Positions 32,370 to 39,684 of a DNA stretch of 50,165 bases are shown one piece after another (the first letter of the stretch is position 1; each line of letters starts with the position of its first letter). Location: positions 1 to 50,165 of the forward strand of contig NZ_PSSX01000024.1 in assembly GCF_002933275.1 (NCBI RefSeq), in the 5' to 3' direction. The DNA is from Marinobacter maroccanus (GTDB lineage Bacteria > Pseudomonadota > Gammaproteobacteria > Pseudomonadales > Oleiphilaceae). Below the pieces are notes generated by a model, which saw only the letters and a program-made list of their open reading frames with translations, was not told where the DNA came from and made no database searches. The translations under genes and the position numbers were made by a program.

Positions 32370-33389
32370 TCATAGCGGCGCAATCCTTACCCGGTCGCCC
32401 GCGGTCCTGTTCAGTGTCTTCCAGGTGGCAACCGGAACCTTGAGTTTGTCGTCCAGTGTCTCGGCCACCGATGTCAGGGTGCAGCGGAACTGTTCCCGCT
32501 CGCCAGCCGCAATCAGACAGGTTTCGCCGACATCCTCATTGGTGCCATGAAGTTCGGTGGGGCGGTTGGTTACCAGTGTTCTCAGGCTGTCGGTGCGCGC
32601 CTCAAGGACCGGACCGGCATCAAAAATGTCCAGGTAACTGCCGGGCTGGAACCCTTCCCTCTGAAGCAGCTCAAAGTTGGGAACGGTTATCTGGTGCGGC
32701 TGCCCCATCGCGTTCTGGGCCGCTTCGCTCAGCAGCGTGACGTAAATTGGATTGGGCGGCATGAGCTCGGCAATGAAGGTCTTGCTCAGCTGGCCGGAAT
32801 ACTGATCCGCCGTCTCGAAATCCATATCAAAGAAATGCCGGCCAAGACTGTCCCAGAAGGGCACACTGCCATCCTCCAGCTGCACGCCCTGGATTTCCAC
32901 CGCCATCCGCGCGGTAAACCATTCCCGGTGGCTGGCAATGAACAGAATCCGGGCCCGGGACAGCAACTCGAACGCCTCGGTTCCCTGCAGTTCGGGGCGA
33001 ATCGAGAATGAGCAAAGCAGGGAGACATCGGTCAGCGAATGGGAGGGGTACAACACCTCCACCCGGCGCGACACACCCAGTTCGTGGGACGCATGGATCA
33101 GGGCATCCCGCCGGTAACTGTAGAAGGGCTGGCCATTGCCGGCGCGGGCATCAATGCCGGCGGTGCCCGCGATGTCTCCGGTCTCTGTGTTTTCCAGCAC
33201 GAACAGGAATCTCGGCGGATCGTCTTCGGCGCTGATTTTGCCGGCAAAGGAAGCCAGGGACTGCTCGATCTTGTAGGCCAGGGCATCGCCCTGTTTGGGC
33301 AGAGTTGAAGAAAGACGGGCACACTGGGTGCCCGCGATGGCGAGAATCTGGTCCAGATCATCCGGCTGAGCCGGACGTACCAGCCACAT
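32370..33389 (-). CDS. aruF: Arginine/ornithine N-succinyltransferase, alpha/AruF-type subunit
   Basis: A 339-residue paralogue of the next gene, sharing the AstA fold: MWLVRPAQPDDLDQILAIAG at the start, SFSIRPELQGTEAFELLSRA in place of the glycine-rich GNAT loop, and FDAGPVLEARTDSLRTL toward the C-terminus. The less conserved acetyl-CoA loop fits the alpha subunit, which in P. aeruginosa AruF partners AruG and lets ornithine be used too. It ends 52 bp before aruG. Confidence 0.93.
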   Translation of the reverse strand: MWLVRPAQPDDLDQILAIAGTQCARLSSTLPKQGDALAYKIEQSLASFAGKISAEDDPPRFLFVLENTETGDIAGTAGIDARAGNGQPFYSYRRDALIHASHELGVSRRVEVLYPSHSLTDVSLLCSFSIRPELQGTEAFELLSRARILFIASHREWFTARMAVEIQGVQLEDGSVPFWDSLGRHFFDMDFETADQYSGQLSKTFIAELMPPNPIYVTLLSEAAQNAMGQPHQITVPNFELLQREGFQPGSYLDIFDAGPVLEARTDSLRTLVTNRPTELHGTNEDVGETCLIAAGEREQFRCTLTSVAETLDDKLKVPVATWKTLNRTAGDRVRIAPL

Positions 33390-33398
33390 AAAATCTCC

Positions 33399-34613
33399 TT
33401 AGGCCGTCAGTTTTTTCACCGCCGTCTCGAAACGCTCGAGCGCTTCATCGATGTCCGATTCCGGGATAATCAGGGACGGCGCCAGACGAATCACGTTTGC
33501 GCCGGCCACCAGAACCATCACGCCCTCTTCCAGGCCGGCGTTCAGGAAGTCCTTGGCCTTGCCCTGCCATTTCTCCGTAAGCACGCAACCGAGCAGCAGA
33601 CCGGCACCGCGAACCTCGCTGAACACACCATAGCGCTCGCCGATATCCATCATGCCCTTGCGGAGCTTTTCAGAGCGGGCTTTCACACCCTTAAGAATTT
33701 CCGGCTGGCTAACGGTGTCCACCACCTTCTGGGCCACGGCGCAGGCCAGTGCGTTACCGCCGTAGGTGCTGCCGTGGGTACCCACACCCAGGCTGGCAGC
33801 AACTTTGGCCGTGGTCAGCATGGCTGCCACCGGGAAGCCACCACCCAGCCCCTTGGCACTGGAGAGAATATCCGGCACCACATCGTACATCTGGTAAGCG
33901 TAGAAATGGCCGCTTCGACCAACGCCGGACTGAACCTCATCAAACACCAGCAACGCGTTATTTTCGTCACACAGCTCACGAAGCCCCTGAAGGAACGCCT
34001 GATCGCCGGGCATAACGCCACCTTCACCCTGGATCGGCTCAACCACAATGGCACAGGTTTTCTCTTTGGAGATCAGTTTCTTCACCGATTCCAGGTCGTT
34101 GAAATCGGCGTGATGAATACCACCCGGCGCAGGCTCGAAGCCTTCCAGGTATTTTGGCTGGCCACCAACGCTCACGGTGAAAAGAGTTCGACCGTGGAAA
34201 GAGTTCTTGAACGAAATGATCTCGTTCTTCTCTTTGCCATAGTGCTCCCAGGCATAGCGACGGGCCAGCTTGAAAGCTGCCTCGTTGGCCTCGGCACCGG
34301 AATTGGCGAAGAACACGCGCTCGGCGAAGGTGAGGTCACACAGGGTCTTGGCCAGACGCAGGGCCGGCTCGTTGGTCATCACATTGGACAGGTGCCAGAT
34401 TTTCTCGGCCTGATCGTGCAACGCACCCACCAGCCCCGGATGGGAATGGCCCAGGCAGGTCACTGCGATGCCACCCTGGAGATCAATAAACTCGCGGCCT
34501 TCCTGATCCCAGATCCGGGAGCCCTCCCCTCGCACCGGAATGATGGAACCGGGAGCGTAGTTGGGCACCATGACTTCATCGAACAGTTCGCGGCTGACGG
34601 GTTCTTTATTCAT
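33399..34613 (-). CDS. astC: Succinylornithine/acetylornithine aminotransferase
   Basis: A 404-residue class III aminotransferase, PLP-dependent. Schiff-base lysine K254 in SSAKGLGGG, D225 in LLVFDEVQSG, and the phosphate-binding SGAEANEAAFKLARR at 105-119 are present. Called astC (aruC) because it heads the operon, three bases or so from aruF; the enzyme family also does the ArgD biosynthetic step, so it may serve both directions. Uses 2-oxoglutarate to convert succinylornithine to the semialdehyde, step three. Confidence 0.92.
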   Translation of the reverse strand: MNKEPVSRELFDEVMVPNYAPGSIIPVRGEGSRIWDQEGREFIDLQGGIAVTCLGHSHPGLVGALHDQAEKIWHLSNVMTNEPALRLAKTLCDLTFAERVFFANSGAEANEAAFKLARRYAWEHYGKEKNEIISFKNSFHGRTLFTVSVGGQPKYLEGFEPAPGGIHHADFNDLESVKKLISKEKTCAIVVEPIQGEGGVMPGDQAFLQGLRELCDENNALLVFDEVQSGVGRSGHFYAYQMYDVVPDILSSAKGLGGGFPVAAMLTTAKVAASLGVGTHGSTYGGNALACAVAQKVVDTVSQPEILKGVKARSEKLRKGMMDIGERYGVFSEVRGAGLLLGCVLTEKWQGKAKDFLNAGLEEGVMVLVAGANVIRLAPSLIIPESDIDEALERFETAVKKLTA

Positions 34614-34712
34614 AAATCTCTCTCGGGAAAGCGGCTAAGCAATTAAAAATAGTCGAGTGACCGCACCAGACAAGTAAGTAGGAGTGCGGACTCTCGCACC
34701 ATAATACGCCAC

Positions 34713-36173
34713 TCACGGCATAAGAACATCCGGTTCCCCGATAGCCGGCAATGCAATCACCCGGTGCGGCATGCTCCCTCCCTTGTTCCGAGCCATCAGT
34801 GCGCCGATCAGAAGTTTGTAGGAATCCAGGTCAAAGGTGACTGCCTGGCCGCAAAGGGAAAGATCCTGCAGCTCTTCCTCATCGTGGAGGGTAGCCACAT
34901 GCATCCAGTTATAGACCACCAGGATATCCGTGCGGCCGGAACGGGCATCCCGTTCAACAATGCCCACCGGCCCTTTCCAGGGCCAGGTCTTCAGACGCAG
35001 ACTGTGAAAGGCAATCTGCACCCTCAGGTTGTAACGCTCGACATCCTCCAGCTCTTCGCAGGCACCCTTGCAGCGCCCGAGCGTTCGCTGGAAGCAGGGG
35101 CCATCGTGTTCTGGCTCCAGCCCCAACAACCGGTTGCACAATTCATTCTTGCCAGCAATGCCACTCAAAGCCCGCTCGGCATCCCGCTTGCTGCGGAACA
35201 ACCCGAAATAATCCCCTAGCCGATGGGGTTCGATTTCACGAACCAGCCGCGCCTGCAGATACCCGGCCTCGTTTTTCGTCAACTCGATGCTCACAAGATT
35301 CTTGGCGGCCCTTGAGCGACGATTGAACAGGGGCTTCAGGGTCTTGATCTGCCTGAGCTCCAGCAAGAGCGCGCCAAGCTCGCCAGCGGTCTCCGTCCAT
35401 TCAACACGACGCAGGCTCTCGGACATGCGCACGCCACGGGCAGAATTGTGATCGCCGGAAAAGTGCGAAGCCACCCGCTGGGCAATGTTGGTGCTTTTGC
35501 CCACATATAAAAGCACATCGTTCTCGCCATAAAAGCGATACACCCCCGGCCCCCGGGGCAGATCCTGCAGAATATCCGTCGGCAGATGCGAGGGAATGCT
35601 CGGTCGTTGCAGCAGCTCCCGCAGGGCACTCTCGAACGTCCCGTCCCCTTTCTCTGCCCGGGCATGCTCGAAAAAGGACAGCATGGCGGACACATCTCCC
35701 ATGGCCCGATGACGCTGAACCTGGGCAAGGCCATGGCGGGCAATCAGCGCATCCATGTTGTGCCGCCGGAATTCCGGGTAGAGCCGCCGGGATAACTTTA
35801 CGGTGCACAGCACCTTCGCCGAGAACAATCGCCCCAGCCGGCGGAATTCCGCTTTGATAAAGCCGTAGTCAAAACGGGCATTGTGGGCGACAAACACCTT
35901 GCCCTTGAGCTGCGCCTCCAGCTCATCCGCCACCTCCTCAAACAACGGCGCATCCGCCACCATCTCATTGGAAATGCCGGTAAAGTTTTCGATAAACGGC
36001 GAAATCCGCGTTTCCGGATTCAGCAACGTCTGCCACTCGCCCACCACTTCACCGGCCCGCCAGAAACGGATACCAATCTCGGTAATCCGATCCCGGGCTG
36101 AATTGCCGCCGGTGGTTTCAATATCAAGAAACGCGAACGTGGCTGACTCAAGAACTGTACTTTCGGACGTCAT
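34713..36173 (-). CDS. DnaQ-type exonuclease fused to GIY-YIG nuclease domain
   Basis: A 486-residue fusion. Residues 10-170 are a DEDDh 3'-5' exonuclease like the Pol III epsilon subunit: D17, E19, D102, H155, D160. Residues about 203-285 are a GIY-YIG endonuclease domain as in the UvrC N-terminus (GVYRFY, YVGKSTNIAQR). The C-terminal 200 residues, with a Cys-containing CFQRTLGRCKGACEELEDVE block, resemble the UvrC/Cho region after the GIY-YIG domain. The architecture is known in many proteobacteria; a role in DNA repair is likely but the physiological substrate is unsettled. Separated from astC by 99 bp. Confidence 0.88.
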   Translation of the reverse strand: MTSESTVLESATFAFLDIETTGGNSARDRITEIGIRFWRAGEVVGEWQTLLNPETRISPFIENFTGISNEMVADAPLFEEVADELEAQLKGKVFVAHNARFDYGFIKAEFRRLGRLFSAKVLCTVKLSRRLYPEFRRHNMDALIARHGLAQVQRHRAMGDVSAMLSFFEHARAEKGDGTFESALRELLQRPSIPSHLPTDILQDLPRGPGVYRFYGENDVLLYVGKSTNIAQRVASHFSGDHNSARGVRMSESLRRVEWTETAGELGALLLELRQIKTLKPLFNRRSRAAKNLVSIELTKNEAGYLQARLVREIEPHRLGDYFGLFRSKRDAERALSGIAGKNELCNRLLGLEPEHDGPCFQRTLGRCKGACEELEDVERYNLRVQIAFHSLRLKTWPWKGPVGIVERDARSGRTDILVVYNWMHVATLHDEEELQDLSLCGQAVTFDLDSYKLLIGALMARNKGGSMPHRVIALPAIGEPDVLMP

Positions 36174-36233
36174 GGAACAACATTACGCCTCGTTGGCAAC
36201 TGCAGATGTCTGTATATGAACGAAAAGCTGTTA

Positions 36234-36285
36234 TAGACATTCGTCTAATTTCTGCATGAATTTATTTGAATTGTCACGAATTCGT
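36234..36285. promoter_or_regulatory. Dyads upstream of the porin gene
   Basis: TAGAC-ATTC-GTCTA (36234-36247) and the palindrome ACGAATTCGT (36276-36285) lie in the 160-bp gap before the porin gene. They could bind regulators; no family match is offered. Confidence 0.4.
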
Positions 36286-36335
36286 AACTACCTTGTTTTT
36301 GGGTCCAACAACAAAAATGTGTGGAGACAACAACG

Positions 36336-37466
36336 ATGCAAAGCAACAAACTGAGATTGGCAATTCGTGCGACGGCAGCAACAGTAGTAATGGGGGTTGC
36401 CTCTCAAGCGAGTGCACTTACGCTGAACGTAGGTGACGATACCGAAGCGAGCCTTTACGGCTACGCTCGTCTGAACATGAGCTATGACCTGGACGGCAAC
36501 CGCGCCGTATCTACCCGTGCAGGTTCCTTCACTCCCGCTAACGAAGACGTAACCGGCCACTTCGGCGCCGACGTTCAGCAGAGCCGCCTGGGCGTTAAAG
36601 TCAAGCACGCCTCCGGCGTTGCTATTACCGTTGAAGGTGATTTCCGTGGCGCCGGCAACAGCGCGGGCAGCCTGCGTATGCGTCATGCATATGGCGAATA
36701 CAAAGGCCTGATGGCGGGCCGCAACTGGTCTAACTACACCAGCTTTGTGGGCAACACCCCGACTCTGGACTTTGACAGCCTCGCAGGTACTGCAGGCAGC
36801 CAGGATCGTACCGAGCAGATCCGTTACACTACTGGCGCCCTGTCCTTCTCCCTGGAAGATCCGAGCTCCCAGGGTGTACTCGGCACCAGCGATACCCGCA
36901 CTTCTGCTCCGGCTTTTACCGCTCGCATCCAGGATTCAGCTGATGCGCTGTCCTACTCAGCGGCAGCTTTGGTGAGCCAAGTAACTGCTGACGATGGCAC
37001 TAACGATGATAGCGCCATCGGTTATGCTGTATTCGGTGCGGCCAAGTTCGCCTTGAGTGACATGATTTCGATTCAGGGCGCCATCAACTATACCGACGGT
37101 GCCAACGGTTACCTGTGGCGCTCTGGCAGCAACTACTACGGCCCAAGCGCCTACGTTGACGGCACCAGCCTTGAGACAATCTCTGGCTATGGTGGCTCAA
37201 TCGGTACAAGCGTTGCGCTCGGCGGTGGTCGTAGCATCAACCTGGGCTACGGCACCACTATGCTGGACCTGGACGACGCGATTGCAGCCGGCGCTACCAC
37301 CAATGCTGACCCGGAATCCAACCAGAACGTGTTCCTGAACTACATGTGGTCGCCAGTATCCAACGTCATGTTTGGCGTTGAGTACGGCTACTTTGATCAG
37401 GAAACTGTTGCCGGTGACTCCACCGACGCAAACCGTGTTCTGTTCGCAGCGCAGTACAGCTTCTAA
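36336..37466 (+). CDS. Outer-membrane porin, DcaP-like
   Basis: A 376-residue trimeric-type porin. A signal peptide ends with ASA near residue 26; the mature part starts LTLNVGDDTEASLYGYARLN and contains alternating amphipathic strands, RLGVKVKHASGVAITVEGDF, the LRMRHAYGEYKGLMAGRNWSN block characteristic of DcaP-like porins, and a terminal Phe (FAAQYSF) needed for BAM insertion. DcaP proteins pass dicarboxylates and other anions; substrate here unknown. GGAGA nine bases before ATG 36336 sets the start. Strong terminator follows. Confidence 0.88.
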   Translation: MQSNKLRLAIRATAATVVMGVASQASALTLNVGDDTEASLYGYARLNMSYDLDGNRAVSTRAGSFTPANEDVTGHFGADVQQSRLGVKVKHASGVAITVEGDFRGAGNSAGSLRMRHAYGEYKGLMAGRNWSNYTSFVGNTPTLDFDSLAGTAGSQDRTEQIRYTTGALSFSLEDPSSQGVLGTSDTRTSAPAFTARIQDSADALSYSAAALVSQVTADDGTNDDSAIGYAVFGAAKFALSDMISIQGAINYTDGANGYLWRSGSNYYGPSAYVDGTSLETISGYGGSIGTSVALGGGRSINLGYGTTMLDLDDAIAAGATTNADPESNQNVFLNYMWSPVSNVMFGVEYGYFDQETVAGDSTDANRVLFAAQYSF

Positions 37467-37497
37467 TCCTTCCGTTAGAAGTTAGTTAACTCAGCAG

Positions 37498-37523
37498 AAA
37501 CCCCGGCTCCGGCCGGGGTTTTT
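37498..37523 (+). terminator. Porin terminator
   Basis: AAACCCCGG (37498-37506) pairs with CCGGGGTTT (37513-37521), followed by further T. Lies 31 bp after the porin stop. Confidence 0.9.
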
Positions 37524-37601
37524 GTTTGGGCGGGATTTATTATGGCCAGCCTGACAGATAGAGAAGAAAAGGAAGAAGCGAACAGCAGGGAGCCAGAACG
37601 A

Positions 37602-37707
37602 GAGAGGCGGGCAATACGATTCAGGACTGTAGAGGGCCAGGGATGGCCCGAAACAAGCCCCCATGGATGGGCTCGTAGCGTGTCCTGAATCGTATTGCCC
37701 GCCTCTC
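37602..37707 (+). repeat. Two-hairpin palindromic element, copy 2
   Basis: Perfect 26-nt arms (37602-37627 and 37682-37707) around a 54-nt core (37628-37681) with hairpin I GGGCCA/TGGCCC and hairpin II AGCCC/GGGCT, then CTCGTAGCG. The left flank back to about 37570 and the right flank into the aceF remnant are also duplicated at copy 3. Followed by GCCGCCCCC, as is copy 1 on this strand. Confidence 0.88.
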
Positions 37708-37749
37708 GCCGCCCCCAAACTCACAGGCCAGGAGCGGAACTACCGGCTA

Positions 37750-37877
37750 TCACAGAAGAAGGGTACGAATATCCCCAAGAAGCTGACTGAGCACCGTGGT
37801 AAACCGCGCCGCCTTGGACACCCCAAAAATCGCCCCCTCCGGCGTATTCACAATCGGCGTAAATGCCGTGCCGACAA
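37750..37877 (-). pseudogene. aceF 3'-end remnant with 33-codon deletion
   Basis: Read leftward it encodes VGTAFTPIVNTPEG, then AIFGVSKAA joined directly to RFTTVLSQLLGDIRTLLL and a stop. This is the last part of the AceF found at 39685, with residues 505-537 removed (exactly 99 nt, in frame). The deleted part holds the catalytic DHRAVNG motif. The stop is TGA here and TAA in aceF. Nucleotide identity is high in both blocks, though third-position changes show it is not recent. No start or upstream part of the gene remains. Confidence 0.9.
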
Positions 37878-37926
37878 AGCGGCTTGGAATGACCTACCCG
37901 CTAGGCGATAACAGTCGAGCCCACAG

Positions 37927-38871
37927 TTACATCAAAAACGAAGATTTGGCCGATTGATCAGAATGGATTTCATCCCGGACTTGTTCGAGTAAACTGATAA
38001 CACGGCTTTGTAAAAAGTCGGTGAATTTCTCCTTTGCCAGCGTCCGTTCTATCACATCCGCTGGCAGGAACCGGTTCATCTCATCCCTGAAAGATCTACC
38101 TCTGACAATTTCAGGCAGCCTGGAAATAATTCCTTCCAGTTTTGCCCCATAGTTCTCAATCTGGTAATCCCGGATCTTGTTTAACACCAGACCAGAGCGC
38201 ACGACTGCCTTTTCCTGAGACAAGTACGCCAGGTCCCAGATATCCCGATGACGAACATACTTTTGCGTTGCAGGCAGCGATACCAGCTTATCAGCCATGA
38301 TTTCGTTTTTGTCTTCCGTCATGATCAACAAATCTTCATACCCGTCAGGCAGGAAGTCATAGGTACGAATTAGCGGTTGTGGAATAGCCGTGTAGGCTGG
38401 AATATTTGCCACTTCAAGTTTGACTCGCTGCTTCGGCAGATCTGGTCGTTCGGGCGAGGTGGTGATAGCGATCTGCCACGTATCCACGTTTCGCTCTGAA
38501 TACGCAGGCTCCTTCCGAAGGGATTTTGGCTCTTTAACACTGACTTCAAGGCCGTAACGAGTGCTCAGGTAATCCAGAATGCACTCTTTCATTTGCGCGA
38601 GCTGGTCGGATGAAAAGTTGACTCCACCAGCGAAATCCAGATCCTCACTGAATCGCCTTCCACCGTAGCAGAGGCGGACGGCGGTTCCACCCTGGAACAC
38701 CAGATCGTTCAACAAACCTTCTTGGTCAAGTACGAAGAAAAGATCAAAGTGGATAATCTCTTTTTCTATCACTGGGCGCATACTGGCAAGGTTGGGATCC
38801 TGCATGGCCAACGAAACCAGCTTTTGAAAGTTTTCCCTATCGTACTTACGCACCAGCTTCCTCCGGATCAA
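37927..38871 (-). CDS. AbiEii-type nucleotidyltransferase toxin
   Basis: A 314-residue member of the AbiEii/AbiGii (DUF1814) family. The nucleotidyltransferase motifs are clear: FQGGTAVRLCYGGRRFSEDL followed by DF (about 60-80, with the paired Asp), then DKNEIMADKLVSL with the conserved Lys and a later HRDIWDLAYL. AbiEii toxins transfer nucleotides (GTP or NTPs) to target RNAs, tRNA in the MenT group, and act in phage defence as type IV toxin-antitoxins. Start overlaps the antitoxin gene by 26 bp. Sits between two copies of an aceF 3' duplication. Confidence 0.88.
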   Translation of the reverse strand: MIRRKLVRKYDRENFQKLVSLAMQDPNLASMRPVIEKEIIHFDLFFVLDQEGLLNDLVFQGGTAVRLCYGGRRFSEDLDFAGGVNFSSDQLAQMKECILDYLSTRYGLEVSVKEPKSLRKEPAYSERNVDTWQIAITTSPERPDLPKQRVKLEVANIPAYTAIPQPLIRTYDFLPDGYEDLLIMTEDKNEIMADKLVSLPATQKYVRHRDIWDLAYLSQEKAVVRSGLVLNKIRDYQIENYGAKLEGIISRLPEIVRGRSFRDEMNRFLPADVIERTLAKEKFTDFLQSRVISLLEQVRDEIHSDQSAKSSFLM

Positions 38872-39379
38872 TCAAGTGGGTATTCCGACCTACTCGCTTT
38901 AGATCTCGCAACGCAGTCTCTTTGGTAGCGATTCGCAGCGGATGCCCCCTATCTGTTGCGCCAGCGAGAATATCGGTCACAGAACGTTTAGTGTGAGTGA
39001 ATTCAATCACCCCATACGGAGTTTGGTACTCCCCTTTTCGCCCCGTGGTAACAACCGTAATGCGACCTACCGGCACCTGGGAAATCACACCGTATTCAGA
39101 CAGTGCGGATTCCAGACTGATGTAGTTGTACTCCCCGCGACGAAGCGTTTTCGCCACCCGTTCCAGCAGGTCAGCCCCCCTGTGACGGGACAGCTTATAT
39201 ACGTACACGCCTTTTGAGGGTCGCTCAAGAATACCGCTGCTCACCAGACGCGAAACCGTTGCCTGCCGGCTACGTTCGGATTCTTCAGGAAACAGCTTTG
39301 GCAGATCCTTGGATGAATAGACGTACCGCCCTTTCATGTCGAATTCCGCCAGGCGCCTAATAGCATCTGATTGCTTCAT
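38846..39379 (-). CDS. AbiEi-type antitoxin
   Basis: A 177-residue antitoxin. The N-terminal winged helix (about 5-75: RYVYSSKDLPKLFPEE, then SRLVSSGILERPSKGVYVYK) is the AbiEi DNA-binding domain; the C-terminal part (GEYNYISLESALSEYGVISQ, TTGRKGEYQTPYGVIEFTHT) is the usual AbiEi fold that inhibits the toxin without tight binding. Start at 39379 follows GGGAGAGG; four codons more are open upstream. It is promoter-proximal and should autorepress via the repeats just upstream. Confidence 0.85.
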   Translation of the reverse strand: MKQSDAIRRLAEFDMKGRYVYSSKDLPKLFPEESERSRQATVSRLVSSGILERPSKGVYVYKLSRHRGADLLERVAKTLRRGEYNYISLESALSEYGVISQVPVGRITVVTTGRKGEYQTPYGVIEFTHTKRSVTDILAGATDRGHPLRIATKETALRDLKRVGRNTHLIDPEEAGA

Positions 39380-39446
39380 TGCCTCTCCCACTGGCGCTCA
39401 TTAACAACATTTTAAAACGCGATTAATGTCGACATAGTAAACCAAG

Positions 39447-39477
39447 GTGGTCAATTAAACCACTTAAAAGTGTGGTT
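39447..39477. promoter_or_regulatory. AbiEi operator half-sites
   Basis: GTGGT (39447-39451), AACCAC (39458-39463) and GTGGTT (39472-39477) form overlapping dyads about 70-100 bp before the AbiEi start. AbiEi proteins bind inverted repeats at their own promoter; binding here is inferred. Confidence 0.5.
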
Positions 39478-39527
39478 ATTGTTTACTTAAAGGAGAACCT
39501 AAAGCGAAAACCGAATAGCCGGAACGA

Positions 39528-39633
39528 CAAAGGCGGGCCTACCTTTTCAGAACTGTTGAGGGCCATGGACGGCCCGAAACAAGCCCACATGGATGTGCTT
39601 GTAGCGTGTTCTGAAAAGGTATGCCCGCCTTTG
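39528..39633 (+). repeat. Two-hairpin palindromic element, copy 3
   Basis: Arms 39528-39553 and 39608-39633 match at 25 of 26 positions around a 54-nt core (39554-39607) with hairpin I GGGCC/GGCCC and hairpin II CCCACAT/ATGTGCT, then CTTGTAGCG. Forty-odd bases downstream of aceF's stop on the minus strand, so it may also end the aceEF message. Confidence 0.88.
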
Positions 39634-39684
39634 TTGCCCCCTCAGCTCGAAGGCTGGGAGGGCACATAGCACAGGGCTAAACGG

